From contig NZ_JAJJNF010000001.1 in assembly GCF_021245805.1 (NCBI RefSeq), positions 576,313-640,312 on the forward strand: a DNA stretch of 64,000 bases, in the 5' to 3' direction. Each line of letters opens with the position of its first letter. The stretch's first letter is position 1. The notes below the pieces were generated by a model. That model saw only the letters and a list, made by a program, of their open reading frames with translations, searched no databases and had not been told where the DNA came from. This document shows, piece by piece, positions 52,034 through 59,754 of this stretch. The translations under genes were made by a program, and so were the position numbers. Source of the DNA: Mangrovimonas futianensis. Its GTDB lineage: Bacteria; Bacteroidota; Bacteroidia; Flavobacteriales; Flavobacteriaceae.

Positions 52034-52516
52034 TTAACTTAAAGCTTCGATTAATTCAGCTTTCTTCATTGAAGAATATCCTGAAATATCTTTAGCTTTC
52101 GCCATTTCTCTTAATTCAGCAACAGTCAAAGCACTTAAATCTTGAGAAACTTCAGCTTTAGGAGCCTCAACTTTTTTCTCAGCTTTAGCAGCTGGTTTTG
52201 CTCCTGAAGCAACGATACTTTCAATAACAATCTCAGTTAATGCTTGTCTGTGACCGTTTTTAACACGGTAACCTTTTCTACGTTTCTTTTTGAAAACGAT
52301 AACTTTATCACCTTTAAGGTGCTTTAAAACTTTTGCTCCTACTTGAGCTCCGTTTATAGCTGGGGCGCCTAAAGTTACTTTGTCTCCGTCTCCTACCAAC
52401 AAAACATTATCAAAAGATACTGTTTTACCTTCTTCGGTAGCTAAACGATGAACAAACACTTTTTGGTCTTTTTCAACTTTAAATTGTTGCCCTGCTATCT
52501 CTACAATTGCGTACAT
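52034..52516 (-). CDS. rplU: Ribosomal protein bL21 with C-terminal extension
   Basis: A 160-residue protein. The L21 domain (1-103) ends in KKRRKGYRVKNGHRQALTEIVIESI. An Ala/Lys/Glu linker follows, then DLSALTVAELREMAKAKDIS and SSMKKAELIEALS at the end, which looks like a Rho_N/SAP-type helical domain. E. coli L21 is about 100 residues, so this extension is extra; it is common among Bacteroidota as far as I recall. The leader carries a good promoter and a GC-rich hairpin. Confidence 0.96.
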   Translation of the reverse strand: MYAIVEIAGQQFKVEKDQKVFVHRLATEEGKTVSFDNVLLVGDGDKVTLGAPAINGAQVGAKVLKHLKGDKVIVFKKKRRKGYRVKNGHRQALTEIVIESIVASGAKPAAKAEKKVEAPKAEVSQDLSALTVAELREMAKAKDISGYSSMKKAELIEALS

Positions 52517-52554
52517 AGCGTAACGTTTATGTTAATTAATTTAAATTAAAATGT

Positions 52555-52574
52555 GCCTGCCAGCTGGCTAAGGC
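52555..52574 (-). promoter_or_regulatory. rplU: Hairpin in the rplU leader
   Basis: The palindrome GCCAGCTGGC sits inside an outer GCCT/AGGC pairing, between the predicted transcription start and the rplU ATG, in an AT-rich leader. It may be an autoregulatory site for L21/L27 or a simple stabiliser. Confidence 0.45.
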
Positions 52575-52579
52575 GGGTG

Positions 52580-52610
52580 CAAATATACTGCTAAATAATT
52601 AATCTACAAA
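52580..52610 (-). promoter_or_regulatory. rplU: Consensus Bacteroidota promoter of rplU-rpmA
   Basis: TTTG (52607-52610) and TATATTTG (52580-52587) are separated by 19 bp, a textbook match to TTTG-N19-TAnnTTTG. Confidence 0.85.
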
Positions 52611-52614
52611 CGTT

Positions 52615-53067
52615 TTATTCAAATTGACCTATTTTCTTGCTGTTTTTGAAAATTTGCATAAACGATAGGGTAAGCACCACAGTTGAAGCAAAACCTTCAA
52701 TGAGAATGATAAACAATAACATACCGCCACCGTAATTACCATTTAAAAACTTTTGAAGAATGCTATTCATAAACTCTGGATCCAAATGAAAAAGATAAAT
52801 GGCCATAAAAATCATAAATAGAAAAGTTCCGATAAAACCAGTAAACAAGCCAGTCTTGAACCCTTCCGTATAATTAAATTCCATACCAGACGCCAACTTA
52901 TAACTTTTGATGGCGGCATATAAGCCATAGGCCATAATCGCTCCATTTAATATACGTAACCATATATTTTGATGCAACCCGAACAAACGAAGAATCAAAA
53001 AATAGCCGATTAAGCCCAATGAAATAAAGAATCCATATTTTACCGAAACTGACAAGGAAGAATCCAT
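52615..53067 (-). CDS. DUF4199 membrane protein
   Basis: A 150-residue protein with four hydrophobic segments and the loop motif FNYTEGFKTGLFTGFIGTFLFMIFM, diagnostic of DUF4199 in Bacteroidota. Function unknown. I use the ATG ending at 53067 instead of a TTG 11 codons upstream. It is the only gene in the gap between rplU and the periplasmic LolA-like gene, and it is transcribed away from that gene. Confidence 0.85.
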   Translation of the reverse strand: MDSSLSVSVKYGFFISLGLIGYFLILRLFGLHQNIWLRILNGAIMAYGLYAAIKSYKLASGMEFNYTEGFKTGLFTGFIGTFLFMIFMAIYLFHLDPEFMNSILQKFLNGNYGGGMLLFIILIEGFASTVVLTLSFMQIFKNSKKIGQFE

Positions 53068-53217
53068 TTTTGTTTGATTTTTAATTAGTTGTCCTTTCAA
53101 TTTCCGAAAAAAATGTCATTTATTAAAAACTTTATGAACTTATTTACATTTAGCTACATAGTTGTAACATAAATCATAACTTGCATACCAATAGCCAAAT
53201 AATAAAATAAACAACAC

Positions 53218-53946
53218 ATGAAAAAAATAGTTTTTACAGCCCTTATAGCCTTTTTAGGATTCAATTTACAAGCTCAGGAAGCAACACCAACAACTGCTCC
53301 AAAAATTAAAGCCGCTCCAAATGGCGTCACAGCCCAAACCGTTTACAAGGAATACATTAAGGCCATTGGAGGCGAAAAGAAATTAAAATCGATTGAAACG
53401 GCTGCAATCCAAGGAACCGTTACTATCCCAGGTGCTCCTATGATTATTTCCACCGAAATGAAAATAAAAGTACCTAATAAAGAATACATGGCAATGACCG
53501 CCGAAGGTATGGGCCTTTTAAATAAACAAGTGTTTGATGGTGAAAAAGGATATGTTGAGCAACAAGGAATGAAAGTAGATTTAACCGAAGAGCAAATCGC
53601 TCCAAAGAAAGGAAAGCCCACCTTGTTTCAAGAATTATATGCTAAAAGTGATGAGATCGCATTAGAAGGCATCGTTACTGAAGGTGACAAAGAGCTTTAC
53701 AAAATAAAAGTATTGGATGAAGCCACTAAAAGTTACAGATTCTACAATACCAAAACCCACCTACTGGAAAAGGTGGAAGTAGAAGGCGGCACTGCAAACT
53801 CCATAATAGCTTACTCAGACTACAAAGAAATAGACGGAATTCTATTTCCATTCAAACAAGATATGGTCTCTGGAATGCAATCCATCAATATTACATTTAC
53901 AAGCGTAGTATTTAACGAAGGGGTTACCGACGAAGACTTCAACTAG
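53218..53946 (+). CDS. LolA-like periplasmic/outer-membrane lipoprotein-sorting-type protein
   Basis: A 242-residue exported protein. It has a signal peptide (MKKIVFTALIAFLGFNLQAQ), a Pro/Thr/Ala-rich linker, and a beta-rich domain with YKEYIKAIGGEKKLKSIETAAIQGT and YSDYKEIDGILFPFKQDMVSG. These resemble the LolA/LolB-type outer-membrane lipoprotein sorting domain of Bacteroidota, also seen in proteins annotated as zinc-dependent peptidase-associated. No lipobox is present. The ligand is probably a lipid or lipoprotein tail; this is inferred only from fold-type similarity. Confidence 0.75.
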   Translation: MKKIVFTALIAFLGFNLQAQEATPTTAPKIKAAPNGVTAQTVYKEYIKAIGGEKKLKSIETAAIQGTVTIPGAPMIISTEMKIKVPNKEYMAMTAEGMGLLNKQVFDGEKGYVEQQGMKVDLTEEQIAPKKGKPTLFQELYAKSDEIALEGIVTEGDKELYKIKVLDEATKSYRFYNTKTHLLEKVEVEGGTANSIIAYSDYKEIDGILFPFKQDMVSGMQSINITFTSVVFNEGVTDEDFN

Positions 53947-53965
53947 AAAATACTTTAGTTTAGAG

Positions 53966-53988
53966 AAGGCCTTTTTAAGGCCTTTTTT
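53966..53988 (+). terminator. Terminator after the LolA-like gene
   Basis: AAGGCC with a short T-rich loop and its complement is followed by six T on the plus strand, between the convergent LolA-like and EamA genes. Confidence 0.8.
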
Positions 53989-54868
53989 ACTTATTCTTCC
54001 TCTGCGCTAAGTAAACCCCCAATAATATTAGAGCAGAACCAATGATTTGAACCCCACCAAACTTCTCTCCATCTATCACGCCCCAAACCAAAGCAATAAC
54101 AGGCATCAAATAAGTAACGGATGAAGCGAATACTGGGGATGACATATGTACCAACTTGTTAAATAATACTTTGGCTACAGCTGTACCAAAAAAAGAAAGG
54201 ATAACCACATAAATAAGTGATTGTTTTAGCTCAGGATGGTTCAATCTTTCATTTTCAAAAAAGCCTGAAAACAAAAGCACTAAAACGGCAGGCAATACAA
54301 TGGTTGCATAATTACCTACTGCGATGGTTAGAGGTTTTACATGTTGCAAATTCCTTTTAATAATATTCACATTTGCTGCATACATGATAGTCGCCACAAT
54401 GATAAATGCCGCATACAAATAGTTTTGGTCGGGATTCAATTCGGCTCCTTGAAAAATTAAAACAGCTGTTCCCACAAATCCTATCATCACCCCAATCAAT
54501 TGCCTTTTGGTAGACTTAATATGAAATATAGAAGCGCCCATAATCAGAGTAAAAATGGGCACTAAAGAGTTTAGCATGGAAGCTATAGCGCTATCAATTT
54601 CAGTTTCAGCAATAGCAAAAAGAAATGCAGGCATTAAGGATCCTAAGAAACCAGACAAAGCCAGCCATTTCCAATCTGAGGATGAAATGGTTTTAATACG
54701 CTTATATCCCACCAAGAAAAGAAAAAAACCTGTAATGATAGTGCGTAAGGCACCCATTTGAAAAGCCGACAAGCCTAATAGAGATTTCTTTATCAGGATA
54801 AATGAAGTCCCCCATATTAAAGAAAGGAGCACTAAATAAAACCACTTATTTTGAGAATTTTTCATCAA
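53987..54868 (-). CDS. EamA (DMT superfamily) permease
   Basis: A 293-residue transporter with ten helices in two five-helix EamA repeats (second repeat starts near residue 150). LIWGTSFILIKKSLLGLSAFQMGALR near 15-40 is the characteristic first helix pair. Substrates in the family include amino acids and metabolites; it cannot be specified here. It is divergent from the HMA lipoprotein gene, 84 bp away. Confidence 0.92.
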   Translation of the reverse strand: MMKNSQNKWFYLVLLSLIWGTSFILIKKSLLGLSAFQMGALRTIITGFFLFLVGYKRIKTISSSDWKWLALSGFLGSLMPAFLFAIAETEIDSAIASMLNSLVPIFTLIMGASIFHIKSTKRQLIGVMIGFVGTAVLIFQGAELNPDQNYLYAAFIIVATIMYAANVNIIKRNLQHVKPLTIAVGNYATIVLPAVLVLLFSGFFENERLNHPELKQSLIYVVILSFFGTAVAKVLFNKLVHMSSPVFASSVTYLMPVIALVWGVIDGEKFGGVQIIGSALILLGVYLAQRKNK

Positions 54869-54922
54869 TTTTTACAAAATGTAAAATTCATATATTTAAG
54901 GCAATTAACCGAGAAGAATTCT

Positions 54923-54930
54923 TAATTTTG
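54923..54930 (+). promoter_or_regulatory. Bacteroidota -7 element of the HMA lipoprotein gene
   Basis: TAATTTTG fits TAnnTTTG, 22 bp before the ATG. No TTTG -33 box at proper spacing. Confidence 0.45.
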
Positions 54931-54952
54931 TGACATTAAATACTTTAAACAA

Positions 54953-55483
54953 ATGAAAAACTTAAAACATATTTTCGCCATACTTGTTGTGGTAACATTT
55001 TTAATCTCCTGTAAAGACAATGTTTCTCCAGAGGTAAAAACGGTTGAAATGGAAACTTCAAGCGAGGTAAAGGAACTTGACCCTAATGCAACATATGCCA
55101 AGGCTGAATTCACCATTGAAGGTATGACCTGCGCCATGGGATGTGCTAAAACCATTGAAAACAAAATGGCTCACATGGAAGGTGTTAAGTCGGCCAAAGT
55201 AGATTTTGACAAAAAATTGGCTATGGTTGAATATGATGAAGCCAAAGTAACACCTGCATCTCTTGAAGAAACCGTAAAAAAAGCAGGAGAAGTATATGAG
55301 GTTAAAGACCTAAAAAAGGTTGAATCCTTTTCATCTGAGACCATGGCTTGTAAACCTGGATGCACTAAAGACTGTTGTGCTGGTAAAAAAGCTGAAGAAA
55401 AAGAAACTGCTTCAAATGACAAACCCATGACTTGCAAAGAAGATTGTAAAATGGCTTGTTGTGCACAAAAAGCGAAAGCTTAA
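54953..55483 (+). CDS. Cys-rich lipoprotein with heavy-metal-associated domain
   Basis: A 176-residue lipoprotein: signal ending in LISC (C20), an Asp/Glu-rich linker, an HMA domain (about 50-118) with GMTCAMGCAKTIEN, and a tail with CKPGCTKDCCAGKK and CKEDCKMACC. HMA domains usually bind copper through MxCxxC; here the spacing is C60-AMG-C64 (CxxxC). The tail of about 50 residues adds ten cysteines in two clusters. The protein would bind soft metals such as copper at the outer membrane or periplasm. No copper ATPase gene is adjacent. Confidence 0.86.
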   Translation: MKNLKHIFAILVVVTFLISCKDNVSPEVKTVEMETSSEVKELDPNATYAKAEFTIEGMTCAMGCAKTIENKMAHMEGVKSAKVDFDKKLAMVEYDEAKVTPASLEETVKKAGEVYEVKDLKKVESFSSETMACKPGCTKDCCAGKKAEEKETASNDKPMTCKEDCKMACCAQKAKA

Positions 55484-55509
55484 AAGTTCAGCATATTAAA
55501 GACACACCG

Positions 55510-55535
55510 AAGCATCCTTTTATGGATGCTTTTTT
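55510..55535 (+). terminator. Terminator between HMA lipoprotein gene and gldD
   Basis: AAGCATCC, 6-nt loop, GGATGCTT is followed by T5 on the plus strand. It lies at the convergent ends of the HMA gene and gldD. Confidence 0.85.
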
Positions 55536-56118
55536 ATTTCCACTTAACAGTTTCCATAATATATCTAATATCCTTTTCCAAATAATGAGCTGCAGGAAGA
55601 ATGGAGTCGTAATTTGGTTTAGCATAAAAGTATAAGGATCCCGTCAGAAAATGGTTGATGCTATCTGTAATATAAAATTGCGACTGTGATGCCGCATTAC
55701 CCCCAACTTCATAAAACATCCCATAGACCCTACGGTCTTTACTTTCATACACCTGTTCGGAAATCTCATCAGCTTTTCTAGTATGCTCTTGTGTAAATTT
55801 TTGGGCATCCCTGAGGTAGGCGATCAACTTGTCCTTGTTTTGGTCTACCCCTTTATAGGTCAAAAATATGGTTCCTTTTAGTTTAGGATAACTCAAATCA
55901 ATACCAAAACTATTTGTTACGCTATCCAATTGCCTAATTTTCACATCCTCTGCCATAGTATTCTTTTCAAAAGTGAACGGGAGTTTAAGATCTACCTCTT
56001 TATAAGTAGCTTCAGGATATTCCAATCGCAAAAATGCATTTGGTTTTGGAACAGGATCATCCTTACAAGAACAGGTGACAATAAATAATATAGCGAGGGA
56101 CAATAAATTTTTCAACAT
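55534..56118 (-). CDS. gldD: Gliding motility lipoprotein GldD
   Basis: A 194-residue lipoprotein with a signal ending TCSC (Cys18 or the preceding Cys) and the family sequence PNAFLRLEYPEATYKEV. It matches GldD, required for gliding and T9SS function in Flavobacterium. It overlaps gldE by 1 bp and belongs to the ssb-gldE-gldD operon, as known from flavobacteria. Confidence 0.94.
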   Translation of the reverse strand: MLKNLLSLAILFIVTCSCKDDPVPKPNAFLRLEYPEATYKEVDLKLPFTFEKNTMAEDVKIRQLDSVTNSFGIDLSYPKLKGTIFLTYKGVDQNKDKLIAYLRDAQKFTQEHTRKADEISEQVYESKDRRVYGMFYEVGGNAASQSQFYITDSINHFLTGSLYFYAKPNYDSILPAAHYLEKDIRYIMETVKWK

Positions 56119-57422
56119 TATGGCAAGGTAACTTTTAATCGTTTAATACGTTTTTTATCTAATGATTCTATGGTAAAAATATAACCATGATAATTTATTT
56201 TTGCTCCCAATTTGGGAAACCCTCCCGAAATTTCCAAAACAAATCCAGCAACAGTTTCAGCTTCCCCCTTTGAACTTTCAAAAATAGTATCGTCTTCTAA
56301 CTTGATAATTTTATAAAAATCCTTCAACGGTGTTTTACCTTCAAACACATAGTTGTTATTATCCAATTTGGAATAAACGAGGTCTTCATCATCAAATTCA
56401 TCACTGATATCACCCACAATCTCCTCAATAATATCTTCCAAAGAAATCAATCCTGAGGTTCCCCCATATTCATCCACTACAACAGCTAGATGCACTTTCT
56501 TTTCTTGAAACTCTACCATCAAATCATCCAGCTTCTTGTTCTCTGGAACAAAAAATGGCTCCCGTAGTAAAGTCGTCCAATCCAATTGTTTTTTGTCTAA
56601 ATGAGGAAGTAAATCCTTAACATACAAAACCCCTTTAATGTTATCAATATTGTCTTCATAAACTGGAATTCTGGAATACCCTTGTTTCACTATCCCCGAT
56701 ATAATATCAGTATATTTTTGATTAATATTGATAGCAAAAATATCTATTCTTGGCCTCATAACCTGTTTGGTATCTGTATTCCCGAAGGAAACTATGCCTT
56801 GAAGGATTTTTTGCTCTTCCTTAGTAGTATCTTCCTCACTAGTTAGCTCCAAAGCTTGGGACAATTGGTCTACACTAAAATTTAATTTTTGCTTTCCTAA
56901 TTTATTATGAATAGCCAATGTAATACTTCTCATGGGAAGACTTAAGGGAGAGAAAAACACATCCAGTACCCGAAGTGGATAAGACATAAAGGAAGCAAAT
57001 TTGACTCGATTTCGACTTGCATAAATTTTAGGCAATATTTCGCCAAAAAGCAGGATTAAAAAAGTAACAAGAACAACCTCCAATAAAAATTTCAAAACTG
57101 GAGAAATCAACCCAGCAAACAAGAACTCCCCTAAGTAGGAGAATAAAATGACAATGCCAATGTTTATAAAATTATTGGCCACTAAAATGGTGGCTAATAA
57201 TTTTTTAGGTCTTTCAAGGAGTTTGGTTAAAATAGGGACAGCATTGGACTTTTCTCCAAAGCCTTCCTCCAAATCGGTTCTGCTCAAGGAAAACAAAGCT
57301 ACTTCAGCACCAGATATAAGCGCTGAACAAATCAGCAAAATAAAAAGCAGCACAAAACCTAGGACAATTGAAATATCCGCGGTCAATAAATTGATGATTA
57401 AACTCGGGGGTTCAGGGTCCAA
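56118..57422 (-). CDS. gldE: Gliding-associated membrane protein GldE (CorC/HlyC-like)
   Basis: A 434-residue membrane protein: a CNNM/DUF21 region with four helices (residues 13-160), a paired CBS domain (about 205-325; VMRPRIDIFAINI, YSRIPVYEDNIDNIKGVLYVKDLL, VHLAVVVDEYGGTSGLISLEDIIEEIVGDI) and a C-terminal CorC-type domain. GldE is a partner of GldD; the CorC layout suggests divalent-cation handling. It is downstream of ssb in the same direction. Confidence 0.93.
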   Translation of the reverse strand: MDPEPPSLIINLLTADISIVLGFVLLFILLICSALISGAEVALFSLSRTDLEEGFGEKSNAVPILTKLLERPKKLLATILVANNFINIGIVILFSYLGEFLFAGLISPVLKFLLEVVLVTFLILLFGEILPKIYASRNRVKFASFMSYPLRVLDVFFSPLSLPMRSITLAIHNKLGKQKLNFSVDQLSQALELTSEEDTTKEEQKILQGIVSFGNTDTKQVMRPRIDIFAININQKYTDIISGIVKQGYSRIPVYEDNIDNIKGVLYVKDLLPHLDKKQLDWTTLLREPFFVPENKKLDDLMVEFQEKKVHLAVVVDEYGGTSGLISLEDIIEEIVGDISDEFDDEDLVYSKLDNNNYVFEGKTPLKDFYKIIKLEDDTIFESSKGEAETVAGFVLEISGGFPKLGAKINYHGYIFTIESLDKKRIKRLKVTLP

Positions 57423-57449
57423 TTATCAATGGTTTAGTTAGACATATGG

Positions 57450-57899
57450 TTAGAAAGGAAGATCATCATTATCATCATCTATCATGGGTTCACTTACCTG
57501 TGAATCTTGTTTAGGTGCAGATGGCTTGTTTTGAAAATCGCCAGATGGTCTTTCGCTTTCACTTTTTGTGGTCAAAAACGTAAAATCTGTACATTGGATT
57601 TCTGTCGAATATCTTTCGTTCCCGTTTTCATCTTGCCATTTTCTTGTTTTGATACGACCTTCAACATAAATACGATCTCCTTTACTTAGGTATTTTTCAC
57701 AAATCTCTGCCGCTTTGTTTCTCACTACAATATTATGCCATTCGGTGTTGGTAACACGCTCATTGGTTTGCCTGTTAGTATAAGTTTCATTTGTTGCCAA
57801 AGGAAACCTACCTACGCAACCTCCACCCTCAAAATAATGCATTTTCACTTCATCTCCCAAATGCCCTATTAGCATCACTTTATTTAATGTACCTGACAT
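57450..57899 (-). CDS. ssb: Single-stranded DNA-binding protein
   Basis: A 149-residue SSB. The OB-fold (about 1-105) starts SGTLNKVMLIGHLGDEVKM, with EWHNIVVRNKAAEICEKYL and GDRIYVEGRIKTRKWQDENGNERY. A disordered linker and acidic tip DDDNDDLPF complete it. It coats ssDNA during replication and repair. It is the first gene before gldE and gldD, and has a TAACTTTG -7 element upstream. Confidence 0.97.
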   Translation of the reverse strand: MSGTLNKVMLIGHLGDEVKMHYFEGGGCVGRFPLATNETYTNRQTNERVTNTEWHNIVVRNKAAEICEKYLSKGDRIYVEGRIKTRKWQDENGNERYSTEIQCTDFTFLTTKSESERPSGDFQNKPSAPKQDSQVSEPMIDDDNDDLPF

Positions 57900-57922
57900 A
57901 ATTTTCCTGAAATTTAAGTTAG

Positions 57923-57930
57923 CAAAGTTA
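57923..57930 (-). promoter_or_regulatory. ssb: Bacteroidota -7 element of ssb
   Basis: TAACTTTG on the minus strand fits TAnnTTTG, 23 bp before the ATG. The -33 region is not convincing. Confidence 0.5.
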
Positions 57931-57970
57931 CATATTTGCTTATGACTACTTTAAATTTAATAAAAATTTA

Positions 57971-59026
57971 TTATTCTTTTAAAACCTCTTGGAAATTAAA
58001 GGTGTCCAAAAAATTTCCAATTAATATAGGAACCGCATATTTTTTAACTAGATCCCAATTTACGCCCTCAACAGGTAATTTATCAGTTAATACAATCCAA
58101 AATTTGGTATAAAGGTGTCTGTGGGATAATTTATGCACGATATCGTCCTCATTATATAGGTATATTTCAGAAACAGTGTTGGATAACAATTCAGATTGAT
58201 CAACCAAAACTTGAACCTCCTGAACCTTTAAACTTTTTGAAGTTTCCACTAATGGAAATTGATATAAGTACTTCCAAATCCCTTTACCCTTGCGTTTTTC
58301 CAATATGGTTTCATTTTCTGAAAGAAAAACTAAAAAATTGAAGTACTTTTTTTCTGGTTTTTTACCTTTAAGTTTTACAGGTAACTCAGAAGTCTTTCCT
58401 TCGGCAAATGCCATACAGGTATTTTGGAAAGGGCACGTGTCACAACTTGGGTTTGTTGGGGTGCAATGAAGCGCTCCAAACTCCATTATAGCTTGATTGT
58501 GTATTTCTGGATCCCTTTCGTCCAAAATATCTTGAGCCAAAGCCTTAAAAACTTTAAATCCTTGGGACGTATTAATAGGCGTATCAATTCCGAAGTACCT
58601 TGAAAGGAAACGATAAACATTACCATCCAAAACAGCACTTGGTTCCCCAAAGCAAATAGATGCAATGGCGCTTGCAGTATAATCTCCTATACCTTTAAGC
58701 TTTAATAAACCATGGTAGGTCTCTGGGAATTGACCATTTAATTCATAAGCAACATACTTTGCTGTTGCATGTAAATTTCTGGCTCTAGAGTAATAACCCA
58801 ACCCTTGCCACAATTTCAAAACCTCTTCCTCAGAGGCATTGGCCAAGTCATAAACATTTGGAAACCTTAAAATAAACCGTTCATAATAAGGCAATCCCTG
58901 CTTGATTTGAGTTTGTTGTAAAATAATTTCTGATAACCAAACACGATATGGATCTTTTGTTTTTCTCCATGGCAAATCCCTTTTACTGTTTGAATACCAA
59001 GAGGTTAAATTTTTTGTGATAGTCAT
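57971..59026 (-). CDS. mutY: A/G-specific adenine DNA glycosylase
   Basis: A 351-residue MutY that removes adenine opposite 8-oxoguanine. VWLSEIILQQTQI holds the catalytic Glu, LKGIGDYTASAIASI is the helix-hairpin-helix, VLDGNVYRFLSRYFG holds the catalytic Asp, and the four cluster Cys are in HCTPTNPSCDTCPFQNTCM (spacing C-x6-C-x2-C-x5-C). A C-terminal NUDIX-like domain with LSHRHLYTKFWIV reads 8-oxoG. It is in the known mutY-ssb-gldE-gldD arrangement and divergent from the HU gene. Confidence 0.97.
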   Translation of the reverse strand: MTITKNLTSWYSNSKRDLPWRKTKDPYRVWLSEIILQQTQIKQGLPYYERFILRFPNVYDLANASEEEVLKLWQGLGYYSRARNLHATAKYVAYELNGQFPETYHGLLKLKGIGDYTASAIASICFGEPSAVLDGNVYRFLSRYFGIDTPINTSQGFKVFKALAQDILDERDPEIHNQAIMEFGALHCTPTNPSCDTCPFQNTCMAFAEGKTSELPVKLKGKKPEKKYFNFLVFLSENETILEKRKGKGIWKYLYQFPLVETSKSLKVQEVQVLVDQSELLSNTVSEIYLYNEDDIVHKLSHRHLYTKFWIVLTDKLPVEGVNWDLVKKYAVPILIGNFLDTFNFQEVLKE

Positions 59027-59086
59027 TTAAGATAAATACGAAAAGCAAAAATAATTGTTTATTTAATTAAATTTTAGTGTTTTAGG

Positions 59087-59119
59087 TTTGAAGAATTGGA
59101 TATTTAATTCCTATATTTG
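59087..59119 (+). promoter_or_regulatory. Bacteroidota promoter of the HU gene
   Basis: TATATTTG (59112-59119) and TTTG (59087-59090) with a 21-bp spacer, 42 bp before the HU start. The spacer is slightly long. Confidence 0.6.
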
Positions 59120-59161
59120 CAACCCTTTTAATTTAATAGTAACATAATAAAAATAAATAAA

Positions 59162-59452
59162 ATGACTAAGGCAGATTTAGTAGCAAGAATTTCTGAAAAA
59201 TTAGGAATTGAAAAAGGTGATGTACAGGCAACTGTTGAATCATTCATGGATGAAGTTAAGACTTCATTAGAAGCTGGAGACAATGTTTATCTTAGAGGTT
59301 TTGGTAGCTTTATTGTTAAAACAAGAGCAGAAAAAACTGGTAGAAATATCTCCAAAAATACAACTATTAAAATACCAGCTCACAATATTCCAGCTTTTAA
59401 ACCAGCTAAAGTATTTGTAGAAGGTGTAAAATCTAACGTAGAAGTTAAATAA
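59162..59452 (+). CDS. HU family DNA-binding protein
   Basis: A 96-residue HU/IHF protein (MTKADLVARISEKLGIEKGDVQATVESFMDEVK ... RGFGSFIVKTRAEKTGRNISKNTTIKIPAHNIPAFKPAKVF). The arm motif GRNISKNTTIKIPA and the FKPAKVF end are diagnostic. It is a nucleoid-associated dimer. The 30-residue basic protein and then RNase E/G follow downstream. Confidence 0.96.
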   Translation: MTKADLVARISEKLGIEKGDVQATVESFMDEVKTSLEAGDNVYLRGFGSFIVKTRAEKTGRNISKNTTIKIPAHNIPAFKPAKVFVEGVKSNVEVK

Positions 59453-59484
59453 ACACAGTAATAATTTAAAAAAACGAGTACAAC

Positions 59485-59577
59485 ATGCCAAGTGGTAAAA
59501 AACGCAAAAGACACAAGGTTGCAACGCACAAGCGTAAAAAAAGAAGACGCGCTAATCGTCACAAAAAGAAAAAATAA
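59485..59577 (+). CDS. Very small, extremely basic protein
   Basis: A 30-residue protein from the ATG at 59485: MPSGKKRKRHKVATHKRKKR, then RRANRHKKKK. More than half of the residues are Lys, Arg or His. I believe it is conserved between HU and RNase E/G genes in flavobacteria and usually left unannotated. Its composition fits a ribosomal or nucleic-acid-binding peptide. A novel Bacteroidota 50S protein has been reported for F. johnsoniae; whether this is that protein I cannot tell. It lies 32 bp after HU and is followed by a terminator. Confidence 0.82.
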   Translation: MPSGKKRKRHKVATHKRKKRRRANRHKKKK

Positions 59578-59580
59578 GTC

Positions 59581-59608
59581 AAAAAAGTAGTTGTCTAACT
59601 ACTTTTTT
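59581..59608 (+). terminator. Terminator after the small basic protein
   Basis: AAAAAAGTAGTT, GTCT, AACTACTTTTTT: a 12-bp stem with T6, directly after the stop codon. Confidence 0.93.
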
Positions 59609-59676
59609 GGTTTTTTAACCAAAACGTTCTTTGAAAAGAGTTGAGTAAAACGAAACCTTGCGTTTTTAACCAACTC

Positions 59677-59696
59677 CACGGATTTAAAATCCTGTG
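59677..59696. repeat. REP-like palindrome CACGGATTT...
   Basis: CACGGATTT, A, AAATCCTGTG forms a palindrome with one bulged base, upstream of rng. It shares GGATTT/AATCC with the element at 23975-23993. Confidence 0.45.
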
Positions 59697-59712
59697 AACA
59701 AATTATTTTTTA

Positions 59713-59741
59713 ATCCATCTATCATGCTTAGCGTGATGGAT
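59713..59741 (+). promoter_or_regulatory. rng: Hairpin in the rng leader
   Basis: ATCC, bulge, ATCATGC, TTA, GCGTGAT, GGAT forms an 11-bp interrupted stem ending 13 nt before the rng ATG. It may control translation or be a cleavage site for the enzyme itself. Confidence 0.5.
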
Positions 59742-59754
59742 AAAAATTAACACA

